A stretch of DNA of 64,000 bases from Pectinophora gossypiella (lineage: Eukaryota > Arthropoda > Insecta > Lepidoptera > Gelechiidae). The translations under genes were made by a program, and so were the position numbers. Shown here one piece after another: positions 1 through 11,405 of this stretch (positions within the stretch are counted from its first letter, which is position 1; each line of letters starts with the position of its first letter). The stretch spans positions 8,618,001 to 8,682,000 of the forward strand of contig NC_065406.1 of the NCBI RefSeq assembly GCF_024362695.1, read 5' to 3'. The notes beneath the pieces were generated by a model. That model saw only the letters and a list, made by a program, of their open reading frames with translations, was not told the origin of the DNA and made no database searches.

Positions 1-87
1 TTATATCCATAACTTTTGATACATATACTCTGCACCTGCAAGTACTCGAGCCATTAAAACATATCCACTTATTACAAAATCAAATAC

Positions 88-2707
88 CTCAAATATGGAG
101 ACAAGCCGGTTTGGCTCGCCAGTAGAGACTGCGGTGTCATTTTTGGACGACCGAATGATGCCACCCATGCTTTCCTCTCAAGATGCCTCTCTAGTCTAGC
201 TAGAGCTTCACTCTCTCCACCTATCCAAACTGGTGGCTTTAGACCCTCTGTATCGAATCCTGGAAAAAACGACTAATTTTAGATACTTTTTACGAGATAA
301 ACAGTCGTTGTCAGTGATACAAGTTTAATAAAAAAAAGAGCGTCTGCGTAGTAGGTGCAGACCTAGTTCTTCCAAAGTCGGGACTCCAAAGCGCTCCTCG
401 TGGTCATCGGAGAGCGGTGTGACGGCACCGCTGAGCGTCTGCACTGATATCGTGGCCTCGGCCTGCGGTGGCGGCGGCATGCTCGCGATCAACGCTTGGA
501 ACTGATGATACGTCAAGGGCGCCTTTCCACCGTTCAGCTCAATTATTCTAAAAATAGTTAACAAACATAAAAAAATTACCTAACCAATAAAACACAAAAC
601 TTCAGGTGTAGCCCCGTGATTAAGAGCTTTCAACATTAATTGCAAACAAAGTTTTCATTATTCTTACGGAACGAAAAATTTCCCTCGCCGTCACAGGTTT
701 GACTCAACATAATAGTTAAAAGTAGAATTATAATTTTAATTAATAGGCCGGCCGCAAAGAATAAGTAGAATATGTTTTAAAATCAATATAGGTAGGTACT
801 AAGTTGTACTTGTGTAACTTTGTACCTATACACAGATAGGAAACGTACTTATCCAGTTTGTATAACGTGTGTGAAACTTGCGAGACAACATTGATGCCGA
901 CTTCGCGACATTTGGTCATGATGTTGTGGTCGCGCACTCGGCCATAGGGCTCTGGGTCCTCTTCGAATGAAAGGGTGGTGGTGCCCCAGTCGCGAAACAA
1001 CTTAGGTAGCGCGTCCGCCGGCTGACCACGCACCACGAACAGTCGAGAGTTCAGTTTTTTCAAGCTACAGTCCAAGTCCTCCAGACATTGTAGAAGGAAC
1101 CTGAAAATTGGTTACGTTACTTACCGTAAAATTCAAACGGCTGATTTCGCATACGAGGGGTGTTCAATAAAAAGTGAAAATGAGTATGACGCAACTATCT
1201 TTTATTACATTTTTTATTTTTCGATATAGTAGTTACCGTTTGGGTTTATACACTTGGTGTATCTTTTTTCTAAACTTAAAATACCCTTCCTAAAAACTCT
1301 TCATCCTGATGCCCTAAAAATCTCGTACGGCAGTGATCACCGCATAATTTAACCTTGAAAATAGATAGAAACCACTAGGAGGAAGGTCCGGTGAATATGG
1401 AGGATGGTCCAATTCAAACACAGCATCTTCAATAGCAGCCGTCGCAACTTTGGATTTGTGCGCGGGGGCGTAATCTTAGTGAGTTTGCCATGTCGTTTCT
1501 CGCGAATTTTCTCTCGCGTATAAAGTCCCCGTATATGGGCTAGGTATACGATGATCACTAACCCCTGACTATCCCAGAAAAGAGAGCCATGACCTTACGG
1601 ATGGAATTGTTTTAAATTTCTTAGGCGTTGGAGATAAGTCTCTTCTAGGTCATGGACTGTTGTTTAGTTTCAGGGACATAATGGTGAAGTCATGTTTCAT
1701 CCATAGTTAGGAATCGAGCCAAAAATCAGTCAGGATCTTGTTGTAACAAATCCAAACTACTGTGTCATAGTTTCAGTTTAGTTTGTTTCTGTGCGTCTGT
1801 AAGCATTATGGGTGGATATGGATACACCCTTTTCATGCCTAATCGGTCGTGTACAATATTATGAACACTTCCTACAGAAATCTTCACTTCTTCAGCTTTA
1901 GAACGAACAGTAACTCGCAGATCTATCATAATATTTTTCATTTTTTTATCGTTTGTTCAGTCGCTGCTGTCGTACGGCATCAAAAGCAAAGGTCGCCTTT
2001 AGTGCAAGTTCTTCCATGCTAAAACCCAGCACCCAACAAACAAACAACTGTAGAATATGGCGGAGCATCAACCCTTAAGTCTTGATTTACCTGCTTCATA
2101 GTAAATTTTCATATTTAAGAACACGCTTCCACCCATAAGAAAGAACAATATCTTTAAAAGAATAACAGAAATGAATCAAATTATGATAACAAATGTATGG
2201 GGTATGCCAGCCAGTATTTTTGCTTTTTCCTTCCAAGGAATATTATATCTCATTCTCACTTTTTATTGAACACCCCTCGTACTTAGCTAAATGTAAGTTT
2301 TGTTTTTGAACTTTTTTCATTGCGAAAGTTCTTAACCAAAAGAAAAAACAGGTACAGCCTGCAAAATCACGAAGAACACTTTTCTCTCTGGGCGAAAGTT
2401 AATACAGCACGGTTGGTCAAGTCATATTCATTTAAACTTACCTCCATTTGTTGATGCCAACATTAGAAGAGCTGGCGAACCAAGGGTCTATGATGAAGAC
2501 GCAGCGGAAGGAGATAGCATCTTTAAGAGCTTCTCGAAGCGCAGGGTTGTCGTGAAGGCGCAGACCCTTGCGGAACCAGTGCACGATGTGCTTGTTGCGC
2601 GTATTCCGCGGCGGGGCGGGTGCCGATGCGGGCACGCCCGTCGCCGATGCGGGCGTCCGCGTGCTCGACGCCGACGCCACGGACAGCGTCTCGGGTGCCG
2701 CTGACAT
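88..2707 (-). CDS. cry2: Cryptochrome 2 (vertebrate-type CRY), 5' four coding exons, partial
   Basis: Coding exons on the minus strand are 2442-2707, 849-1100, 363-547 and 88-259. All junctions are GT-AG and stay in phase, giving about 291 residues; the C-terminal part lies beyond the left edge. The start is the first in-frame ATG after a TAA. The protein opens with about 30 Ala/Ser/Pro/Thr-rich residues, then the photolyase-homology motifs HWFRKGLRLHDNPAL and FIIDPWFA. Exon 2 ends in a HTLYKLDK-type segment. Exon 4 contains WIGGESEALARLERHLERK and the QTGLSPYLR motif of the FAD domain edge. In insects with this CRY type it is known as a light-insensitive repressor of CLOCK:CYCLE in the nucleus, and the sequence fits CRY2 rather than Drosophila-type CRY1. 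Intron 1 holds a mariner relic. The FAD and C-terminal tail regions cannot be inspected here. Confidence 0.94.
1154..2279 (-). mobile_element. Degenerate mariner-family DNA transposon in CRY2 intron 1
   Basis: An element of 1126 bp is bounded by terminal inverted repeats beginning CGAGGGGTGTTCAATAAAAA, with a TA dinucleotide on each side (1152-1153 and 2280-2281), as expected for Tc1/mariner insertion. Minus-strand translation shows transposase remnants: a MDET motif carrying a catalytic Asp, then HHYVPETKQQSMT near 1670-1730, and HPPYSPDLPPS near 1380-1420. A TGA replaces the Trp codon after MDET, and other frame breaks are present, so the copy looks dead. The mariner subfamily was not determined. 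Confidence 0.85.
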
Positions 2708-2866
2708 GTCTAAGTCACCCACATCGCTGGTACTGTATATTCCACAAAATCGCACTTTTTACAAATCGGAAATATTAACTATAATTCCACGAGACAAACA
2801 GTTTTATTTGAAGCAAAACGAAACTATCACCTACCTATTTGGGTATGAATTAAACAGAACGACTAA

Positions 2867-2954
2867 TGCCGGTTGCAGACCGCGAGCTAAGCTAAGCTAG
2901 TTTAGCAATGCGAGATAGGGTTAAACTAACTTAGCTCGTGGTTTGCAACCGGTA
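2867..2954. mobile_element. 88 bp palindromic MITE upstream of CRY2
   Basis: The two halves form a near-perfect inverted repeat. The left end reads TGCCGGTTGCAGACC and the right end is the complement of TACCGGTTGCAAACC. TAA flanks each side (864-866 of the 2.8 kb line and 955-957), the target-site pattern of PIF/Harbinger-type elements. It lies about 160 bp upstream of the CRY2 start codon and may sit in the promoter or 5' UTR region. Confidence 0.65.
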
Positions 2955-5900
2955 TAAAGCGCTCAGTTGATACGATATTTTGTTAATTACTGGCTCATAT
3001 ATTAATTTCTTAAACAGGGTAATAATGATCGCGGCGTAATTGAGGCGAGTGCTAGCCACCCTTTTCCGAAATACTGACGGAAAATACTGAAAACTCACAA
3101 ATAAGTACGCGCTTTCGAAACTTCCCTAAAGAAAATTACAGAAGTCGCACAAAAATACAAAGTTGATTGCGAAATATTCGTTCAAGGAAAGGCAACATGT
3201 TTTACTTAACGTTACTCCTTGATATTTCAACATTATTGGATTCAAAAACGTGAATACTTTACATCTATTATCTACCTGGCAGTGCAATTAAAATACGTGT
3301 TGGGTCTGAAACAATACCTTAAAACAATTATATTGGCAAATGAGGGACTTTCCATCAATATTGGGGAACGTAGCCTGGAAAGTCGCTCATTCGTTACTAG
3401 GTAGGTACTTGTTAATCATTATTAAATTACAAAACATAGGTTAAATATGACCCGCAGTGGAGCGGTGGAGTATGCTCTATACCCCCTCCACCCCACCCCT
3501 CCCCTCCAGTTGATTGAGGGGTCGCCTGTGGACGTATATTAGGCTGTTTATTATGAGGTAAATAAATACCATATTAGGTATTTGTCAGCCATTTGGTACT
3601 GCTTAGGGACCACGAAAGTGAGTAGTGCTTCGAAAACCGGAAGTCAAAACGCCGAATACCGGAAAATATCGATAGGTACCGAGTAAATGAGTTAATAGCA
3701 ATAAGCCCTCAAATTGGGAAAATGTAGACCCTTCCATCATAGGTACATCATCGGCGGAATGGTCATCGCTATATACGGATGTTATTAAGTCTAAACCTAT
3801 GTTACGTACGTACGTATTCAATCCTAATGCTCATGTAGCTAAGCAAATAATGTTTATTTGTCCCTTGGAAAAGGTAGTTTTGTAGTCTAGAGATCAAACC
3901 AAAGCGCGATTTTCATTGACTGTTACGCGCGAAATATTTGAACTTGGGATTTAAAAATCGGGGCATCCCGCTAGGAACGGCCTATTTGGCAATGCCGAGT
4001 TTAGCCGAGGTTTAGATAAGTATAGAAAAATACTATCAAAAATATTGAGTTTAATATAAAAAAATCTAGCTAAGGCTTACAACACTTTCGCTCTTAAAAA
4101 AATATTTATTTATTATTTCACAACAACGTAACAAACTCACGATTGTATTCCCAATTGGGGTTGTCAGAGGAATGATAGGCGGAGGAATCAAAAAATCTAA
4201 CTTATGGTGCAATTCCGAAGTCAACACCCGGCCAACGGCAGCGGCCGCCAGCCCCGACGCATAGTGGTTCCGTTTCGAAAATAGGTAGTAGAAACATAAT
4301 GTATTAAGACAAAAGAAAAGACAGAAAGTTCAAATTTCGAGATAAATAAAAACATTGGTACAAATTACCTATCCTATAAGCAGCTTGGAATTATTTCGCG
4401 TAATTTATGTTTTTCTTTTTAGGTAGGCGCCTATCTATTCAAACCCTTATTTCCTAAATATTAAGAGATCCTTTGTTAATACTTTCCTACTACCTATCTT
4501 AAAGATTTCAAAGGGGAAAAGCTTCGATTTTTTATATTAAGTTTAGTTTTACAAAATTTACAAGTTGCAAATTTTGCCTAGGAGCTATGAAACAACACTG
4601 GCAATTCAGTAAAGAAATCAGTGCTCATTGCATTCCATTAAATGTAAAGTACCTAATAGAGTTATAAAAATTCAATTCAATAAGCTTAAATGATTTTTTA
4701 TAGAGGATCTCCACCAAAGTCATGAGAGCATAAATTTATAAAATATTATGTTGATTCAGTTCTGGTGAAAATTAAAATTTGTGTTATTATTTATTACCTT
4801 CTATTATCATTTCCCTAGCATTAACCCGTTTCCACAGGGTCCACTAACATGACCTGAAGATTTGACAGGACTAGTTTTTTACAGAAACAACTGCCTGTCT
4901 GACCATAGGACCTGGGAATTGAAAACTATCCCAATACAGGTTTGGCCACATACATACCTCTAAAATGCATTTCTACATGTGGGTTTTCTGAAAATGTTTT
5001 CCTTCACTGCTGAGCATATAATACCTACCTAATCTATTAAAAGAAAAGCTTTCTTCCAACTGGGCAACCACCCACCCAGACTTAATTTATTATCACTGGA
5101 AAACAGGCTTTATTTTCTTCCTTTTATAATACAAGAATTTAATAGTTATTTTGCTATTTATATTAAAACTAAAACTATTTGACTCATATTCCTGTTACAT
5201 GTGTAATGATATGATATGTTTTGTAAGATTAATTCATATAGCAATTAAGAAATTTAATGATGTCATTTGTTTGTTATAGGTACTACCTATCAACTGCAGT
5301 TACTTGATAATTCTAGTAAATGCAAAGAGTTAATGATTAGAAATTATTTAAGTAAACATTAGTGGAAGTCATGTTTTCATAAAACAGTTCAAAGTCTATT
5401 TTATTAAGAATGTAGGTAGGTACCTACCTATATAAACAAATTTACTCACCTATAGAGTTGTATATTCAAATAGCTATATAGTAAATCTCAAGGTTATACA
5501 ATCCAACTAGTATAAATATTTTCGAACACTGCTTTTCACGATGTATGGTTATTATTCATCTAGTTCCAAGAAATTTAAAACAATAATATTCATAGAATAA
5601 CACTCCCAATTTGAAGTACACCAAAATGCTTTTGTCCAATTCTCTGTTTGTTTAGATAATAAAGATCCTCTTTATACACCGATAAATCACTTCACAAAAT
5701 CACATCAAACGTAATTATTCCCTAATATTTAAAGGTATTTACAATCCCATAAACTTATATAAAATTATTACGTCGATGATAGCAGTAGGAAGGTAGAAGT
5801 ATGTAAACGAAATCATCCACGCCGCTTGCAACGTGACCACAACGTGACCCATATCGATCTTGATATAAGGCCGTCTTACACTATACGAATATCATAGGAT

Positions 5901-7333
5901 TTCTCTCTGTTGCGAATACATTTCAACGAGGGACTTTCTAGGCCACCTTCCCCAAAAAAATATAGATGGCGCTGTACACGTTCAACGTGATAATTAATTA
6001 ATTACCTATTTTCTCATTGTTCGGGTATAGATATACCTAATTATTCAAAAATGTAATGTAAAGCAGAAGCATTTTATTTTAGACAACAGACAGTCATACT
6101 CATAATACAGTTTGTATTATGTTACATAATGATAACTAGTGATAAGTGAAGACAAAGAGTGCCCACAATTTAATTAAAACAGCCTGAAAAACAAGGTATT
6201 AAACTAATTTGTCCTGCCTATTCTCACATATGGAAAAGACATACAAATAATAATATAAATAAATAAATGCAAAAGTGACTGTCACCTTTTGACGCCTAAA
6301 CCCACGGCCGGTTTGTATGAAAATAAGCACATAGGGGACATATTATGTATTATGCTCTCTAAGCCCGTCTCTGAAACCTACATAATGTATTATACGGGCA
6401 TAGAGTGCTTACTGTAATATAACAGAAGTCCACGTGGGCAAAGTCGCGGGCGGAAAGCTAGCTAACTTACACAAAAAAAGTCGCAGCGTGTTCTAATAGC
6501 CTAATATTTAATATCAATATCATTTGCAATAAGGTACGTTTTGAAAGTGAACTTCTTGTTTGTGTTTGGTACATTTCTATGATTTGTATTAAAAACTGAT
6601 TCCTTTACAGGAATGGTTGAATCTAATAAATATTGAAATAAACATATGTTTTATTAAATTGTTATTACTGCATTATGTAATATTGAACTTGAATAAAGAT
6701 AGCAGTAGCTAGCAACACAGTTTCAGAACGTAACTTGATCCTAACTAAATGTCGCGACGAAACATGTCTGGGAAGTCCCGCGGATTTTAATGGAACTAAT
6801 TATCAAGTCATACAAAGTCTATGCAGATTTGACAGTTACTGCGACCCCAGCGCCCCCGGCCGTGGGACTTCCTGGCGCGAACTCTAGGAATCCCTATATT
6901 GTAATTGTGAATGATCTAAGTCGTGATGAACCTGAAAAAGATTGATTCATTTTATTTTTTCCCCTTTTTATTCTTTAAGGAAGTAAATTTTTGAATAATT
7001 ATGAAAAATATTTAGAAATTCCATACCTTGAAACTTCACTTTTCATTAAGAGAATTTGAATAAATCATGACTTGCTCAGTGAGTCATATCATTTGATAGT
7101 TGATAGAAGAAAATAGAAATAATACAGACAGCACTAGTTCTTTCAAAAGTGGACCTCTTTGATATTGTGCGTGAATTTTTGTAATCATTATAAAAATCTA
7201 ATGTAATCGCTATGATATTGTGATATTTTTGCTTGGATTTGTTATAAATAAGAATATTATAACAAGTAATCGTAGTAAGCGTGTTGATTTTGTGTTTAAG
7301 AGGAATTTTAACTTTCAGTGAGGGGTCGTAACC
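2955..7333. other. CRY2 - RpL8 intergenic region, no gene seen
   Basis: About 4.4 kb of AT-rich sequence lies between the divergent CRY2 and RpL8 coding regions. No open frame looks like a protein. It holds repeat fragments: 4803-5025 matches the 3' body of the SINE at 47393-47735. The piece around 3340-3385 and the piece at 5926-5985 (GATGGCGCTGTACA type) belong to the family that forms the ends of 44186-44770. The stretch 6420-6460 (GTCGCGGGCGGAAAGCTAG) looks like a transposon tail. A pyrimidine-rich AG just before 7320 may be the acceptor of a 5' UTR intron of RpL8, so the RpL8 promoter probably lies upstream in this block. Confidence 0.6.
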
Positions 7334-10121
7334 ATGGGTCGAGTAATTCGTGCTCAACGTAAAGGTGCCGGTTCAGTCTTCGTGTCACACACGAAGAAAA
7401 GAAAAGGAGCCCCAAAACTTCGTTCCTTAGACTATGCTGAGCGTCATGGTTATATCAAGGGAGTCGTAAAGGTTCGTTATCAGAAACTTCAAGTTTTAAA
7501 TATAACCTACAAGAATGTAAATACTAAGTGCTTTTGTGCAGGACATCATCCACGACCCTGGTAGGGGTGCTCCTCTTGCGGTCGTTCATTTCCGTGACCC
7601 TTACAAGTTCAAGACACGCAAGGAGCTCTTCATCGCTCCCGAAGGTCTTTACACTGGCCAGTTCGTATATTGTGGAAAGAAAGCCACCCTTGAAGTTGGT
7701 AAGTGCTGATCCTTGGGTTTGTCTGATGTTAACATGTAGTTCCACTTGTGTACTTATTTTTTAGTGTTAGATATAACCTAGTTCACTGTTGTTTACAGGT
7801 AATGTGATGCCTGTAGGTGCTATGCCTGAGGGTACCATTGTGTGCAATTTGGAAGAAAAAATGGGTGACCGAGGCCGGCTTGCTCGTGCATCTGGAAACT
7901 TCGCCACAGTTATTGGACACAATCCCGATGCCAAGCGCACTAGAGTTAAGTTGCCCTCTGGCACAAAGAAGGTTCTGCCATCAAGCAACAGAGGCATGGT
8001 TGGTGAGTAATATTCCAGAATATTATCATCACTTTGACAATATTAATATATTTATTACTGAACTTTAGTTATCTGTAGGTAGGTGCTATAATTTGTCCAG
8101 AATGCCTTCCCAGTAGTGGCACACTATGATGGCCATTGTCACATAATAAAGTACAGCAATTTGTTCTGTGAACATTATTATTAAGATAGACATTGAATAT
8201 CTGGTTGGAGTGTACCTAAGGGGGCACTATGAGTTGGGACTTAGAAAAATTTTGATCGATTTTGTATGAAGCAGGGACATAGCCGAATTTTCGAGTGAAA
8301 TTACTATGGAAGCTGGACTTGTAAAATTTTCAAAAGTTGATTCTACGTAGTGTCGCAAAAAGGGTCCGAGACTTAGAATAATTTTGGTCGTTTTTGTATG
8401 AGCAATTTTTTGTTATTTTTGCGTTACGACGCACCGTTTTCGAGATATTTAAAAAAATGCGTTTTATGTAATTTTAAAATATATCTTTAATTTTTTCTAT
8501 AAAGCTCCGCGAAACACGTCCACGCTCGGTGTCCGCCACGCGTAATTTTTTTTTACAGGTATCCTTTTGTCACGGGTGCGAGCCGAGTGGGTTAGGTTAC
8601 TTGTGACCATCGAGGCCCGAAGGGCCGAGAGGCGGCGGTGAAGATTTGTTTCGTTATGACAGCAGTCACGGGTGCGAGCGAAGCGAGCACGGAAATTCGC
8701 GGCACCCCGACACTGTAGATATAGGTTACGAAGGCTGTATGGCAGGGGGCGAGCAAAGCGAGCCCCCTGCCATATAGCCGAGTGGGTTAGGTTACTTGTG
8801 ACCATCGAGGCCCGTAGGGCCGAGAGGTGGCGGTGAAGACCTTTAAAGGTCACTGACTTTGAAGGTTTACCACACAAAGTTGATATAATGCGAATATTTT
8901 TGAATTTGGATAAGTGACCTTGATCTTTGAGGTCACTGAAATCGAAAGTTTACTGCATAAAGTTGATTAAGGTCATGACCTTGACTTTAAGGTAAGTGAC
9001 CTCCCAAGGTCATCTAAGGTCACCCGTGGGTTCCCCCACCCTAATACTCCCACATCGCCCTGGATCCCGAATGTTACTTTTGGCGATTTTTGTTTAAAAA
9101 TTTTTAAGTCCTAATTTTGTATGGGACCCTTTTTGCGACACGCCGACCCAAAATTTTTTTAAGTCCCAACTCATAGTGCCCCCTTAGGTACACTCCGACC
9201 GAATATCTGCATTACATGCCTGCATTACATGGCTTACTAACAGTAAAATAAAATATATTTTGTCCAAGATTTCCTCAGTTCTTTTAAATATAAGTTAAGA
9301 TTTAGGTTTTATAGTAGGATATGATGATTTTCACTTACCTACTCTGAATATTTATGATTACACAGAGGCTCTTTCTGATGTTTTTTTATGAAACTCATTT
9401 ACCTATATGTGGTTGTTGGAAGAACTGTTGTACAAATACTATTAATTTCAGGTATCGTTGCTGGAGGTGGTCGTATTGACAAGCCCATCCTGAAGGCTGG
9501 CCGTGCATACCACAAGTATAAGGTGAAGCGTAACTGCTGGCCATATGTACGTGGTGTTGCCATGAACCCTGTAGAGCATCCTCACGGTGGTGGTAACCAT
9601 CAACACATTGGTAAGTTTTATTAATATAGATAAATAAATATATATATTGAATTATAAATATATTAAACAAATATATATTGAATATGTTGACCCTGCATAT
9701 AGTTACAATGAAATGTTTCCATGGGCTCTGCTTACCATGAGATTATGTGTGTATCTATGTTTATGGCTTTGATTTGATGATTTAGGATGCAATGACTTAT
9801 GTATACTTCATAGTTTTCAGAACAGAAACTAAGATACTATATGATTTGAGAAAAAACACTTATCGATACTAAGAAAAAATCAGTTCAGTGTACTAAAGTA
9901 ATAGTTGTATAAACATTTGGTTATATAAAAAATCTAGAAGTCATGCTTTAAAAATATTACAGTACCTACATACTGCACTGCTTATAAATAAAAAAAATCT
10001 TTCAGGTAAGGCTTCGACTGTCAAGAGAGGAACATCCGCCGGTCGCAAGGTTGGTCTCATCGCTGCCCGCAGGACCGGAAGAATTCGTGGTGGCAAGACC
10101 GACAACAAGAAGGAGGCGTAA
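7334..10121 (+). CDS. RpL8: 60S ribosomal protein L8 (uL2)
   Basis: Five coding exons, 7334-7471, 7542-7698, 7799-8002, 9452-9610 and 10006-10121, join through GT-AG introns into a 257-residue protein, the usual length for animal RpL8. The start ATG sits in ACCATGG. The protein begins MGRVIRAQRKGAGSVF, contains the conserved VAMNPVEHPHGGGNHQHIG region that contacts the peptidyl-transferase centre, and ends with a basic RGGKTDNKKEA tail. uL2 is a core large-subunit protein needed for subunit joining and peptidyl transfer in the cytosolic ribosome. Introns 1 and 2 are short (70 and 100 nt). Intron 3 (8003-9451) carries a 998 bp transposon and a C/D snoRNA. AATAAA is at 10138-10143. Confidence 0.97.
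8203..9200. mobile_element. 998 bp non-autonomous DNA transposon in RpL8 intron 3
   Basis: The element has 52 bp terminal inverted repeats differing at only two positions; each begins GGTYGGAGTGTACCTAAGGG. It is flanked by an exact 8 bp duplication GAATATCT at 8195-8202 and 9201-9208. An 8 bp duplication fits hAT-, P- or Merlin-like superfamilies; the GG-start termini do not settle which. No transposase frame is present, so it would need a partner in trans. Inside are a direct repeat (about 8588-8645 and 8778-8840, GACCATCGAGGCCC core), short GC-rich GCGAGC repeats, and AGGTCA half-sites at 8845-9027. The near-perfect ends and target duplication suggest a fairly recent insertion. Confidence 0.88.
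8843..9027. promoter_or_regulatory. Cluster of AGGTCA / TCAAGGTCA nuclear-receptor half-sites inside the transposon
   Basis: Within 185 bp there are at least seven AGGTCA/TGACCT words on both strands. They include two TCAAGGTCA sites on the minus strand (915-923 and 976-984 of the 8.9 kb region) and one AAGGTCATGACCTT palindrome at 8969-8982. TCAAGGTCA is the known monomer site of FTZ-F1/ERR-type receptors, and AGGTCA inverted repeats are bound by ecdysone-type heterodimers. Binding here is inference. Confidence 0.35.
9321..9378 (+). ncRNA. C/D-box snoRNA, copy 1, in RpL8 intron 3
   Basis: The sequence has all four boxes in the right order: C box ATGATGA (9321-9327), D' CTGA (9344-9347), C' ATGATTA (9354-9360) and D CTGA (9375-9378), giving about 58-65 nt. 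It lies in the sense direction about 75 nt before the intron's 3' splice site, the usual place for intron-processed snoRNAs. Candidate guides are the bases just upstream of D' (CACTTACCTACT) and of D (ACACAGAGGCTCTTT). A second copy at 10563-10621 is identical except for one base, which supports conservation. The terminal stem is weak and the rRNA or snRNA target was not identified. Confidence 0.72.
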
Positions 10122-10137
10122 ATTTACTTTTATGCAA

Positions 10138-10143
10138 AATAAA
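10138..10143 (+). terminator. Poly(A) signal of RpL8
   Basis: AATAAA lies 17 nt after the RpL8 stop codon, a very short 3' UTR of the kind common in ribosomal protein genes. Confidence 0.75.
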
Positions 10144-10224
10144 ATCTGTAAACCACATAATTATCTTTAATTCTTTCCTTAAAAGTTGGTTTCAAATATT
10201 TAATAATAAAAAATAGGCTGGTCA

Positions 10225-11110
10225 CACATTGATAACAAAATGGGTAAGTGAGCTATTTTGCATGTGTATTTTGTTATTGTTTAGCAATATTACATATCTT
10301 AATGAGCATTATTATTTTTAGGCAGTCTGCATCCTATACTCAAAAAGACGAGAAATACTGACAGGCTAACTGGAAGCTGACAGTCATCAGAAACATCCCT
10401 GATGCTAAATGCTTTGGATGTATGCTGATTTTTGAAACAAGAAAATTGCCATCAAACAGCGAACCTGGTTAGTATAGTGTTTTGACATTTAGTAAATAGT
10501 AACCAATTTGACTAAAAACTAGCCTATTGGATATTCTCACCCTGACTATAATTTATTGTGACATGATGACTTTTCACTTACCTACTCTGAATATTTATGA
10601 TTACACAGAGGCTCTTTCTGATGATATTTTTAAAGGAAATAATTTCTATGATGTTTATAGATTTTTTCTAAAATCACTATCAATTTTCAGATGCAATTTC
10701 GTGTTACGGGCAAATTGATGCTGAAAATGTGCTGTGGTTTTGCCTTGCACTTAGAGCGTCAAGCTAAAGATGGCATTAATAGGTATGTAAGTTTTATCTT
10801 CTTTGATCTTTTAAGGTTCATGTAATCTCCGTTCCCTGTGTTTGTTTGGTCCAAAATATAATTGGTTTAATTTAATAAAAATGGCTCTTTTACTTTTAAA
10901 TGTCTGAATTGCTAAACAGCAGCAGGCCTATTTCATTGGTCCATTTTAAATAAAGAAAACTGAAGATTCACTTATTTTTTTGTTCTATTTCAGGTAAAAT
11001 TTTGTTGTCCAATATTAGAACAACAAAGCAGAAAACATCACCGTCCATAAGACTTGAATAACTTTATGATAGGTACCAGAAAACGCAAATGTTTAGTTTA
11101 AAAGAAATAA
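10225..11110 (+). ncRNA. Probable spliced snoRNA host transcript (four exons)
   Basis: Downstream of RpL8 a set of canonical splice sites defines exons ending at 10243 (GGTAAGT donor), then 10322-10467, 10691-10782 and 10994 to about 11110, with an AATAAA near 11104. The exons have no long frame: the first ATG yields a 20-residue peptide (MGSLHPILKKTRNTDRLTGS), then a stop. Intron 2 contains the C/D snoRNA at 10563-10621. Short, spliced, non-coding exons around an intronic snoRNA are the pattern of snoRNA host genes such as gas5 and UHG. The first exon's start is not defined. It could instead be an alternative 3' extension of RpL8 transcription. The 3' end converges on DZIP1. Confidence 0.5.
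10563..10621 (+). ncRNA. C/D-box snoRNA, copy 2, in intron of the spliced transcript downstream of RpL8
   Basis: C box ATGATGA (10563-10569), D' CTGA (10587-10590), C' ATGATTA (10597-10603) and D CTGA (10618-10621). It matches copy 1 base for base apart from one extra C after the C box, while the flanking sequence is unrelated. It lies about 70 nt before the next 3' splice site, matching copy 1's position in its intron. Confidence 0.72.
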
Positions 11111-11405
11111 AATTGTCAAAATTCCATTTGCATATCTTTAATTTGTTCACATAAGAAAACGAAGTCTTATTTAGTTTTGATATAGACAAAATATAATAGG
11201 CACTTCGCAAGTAGGTAAGTTATTTTTATTTATCACATACTTAATCACTGACGAAACAGACTGAACAGGCGGCAGTCCGAGTGCAATGAGTTAAAAGTAT
11301 GTAATCAACAAAATGTAGCAACTTAACGCGTCTTAGTCAAAGACTGAAGTTACTGGGAATCTTGAAATAACAGGGGTCTTTATAAAACATCTTGGCACAA
11401 ATTGT

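Noticed and set aside
8497..8877. 126-codon minus-strand open frame in RpL8 intron 3
   Set aside because: It lies within the 998 bp inverted-repeat element and its repeats arise from duplicated DNA; no protein family is recognisable.
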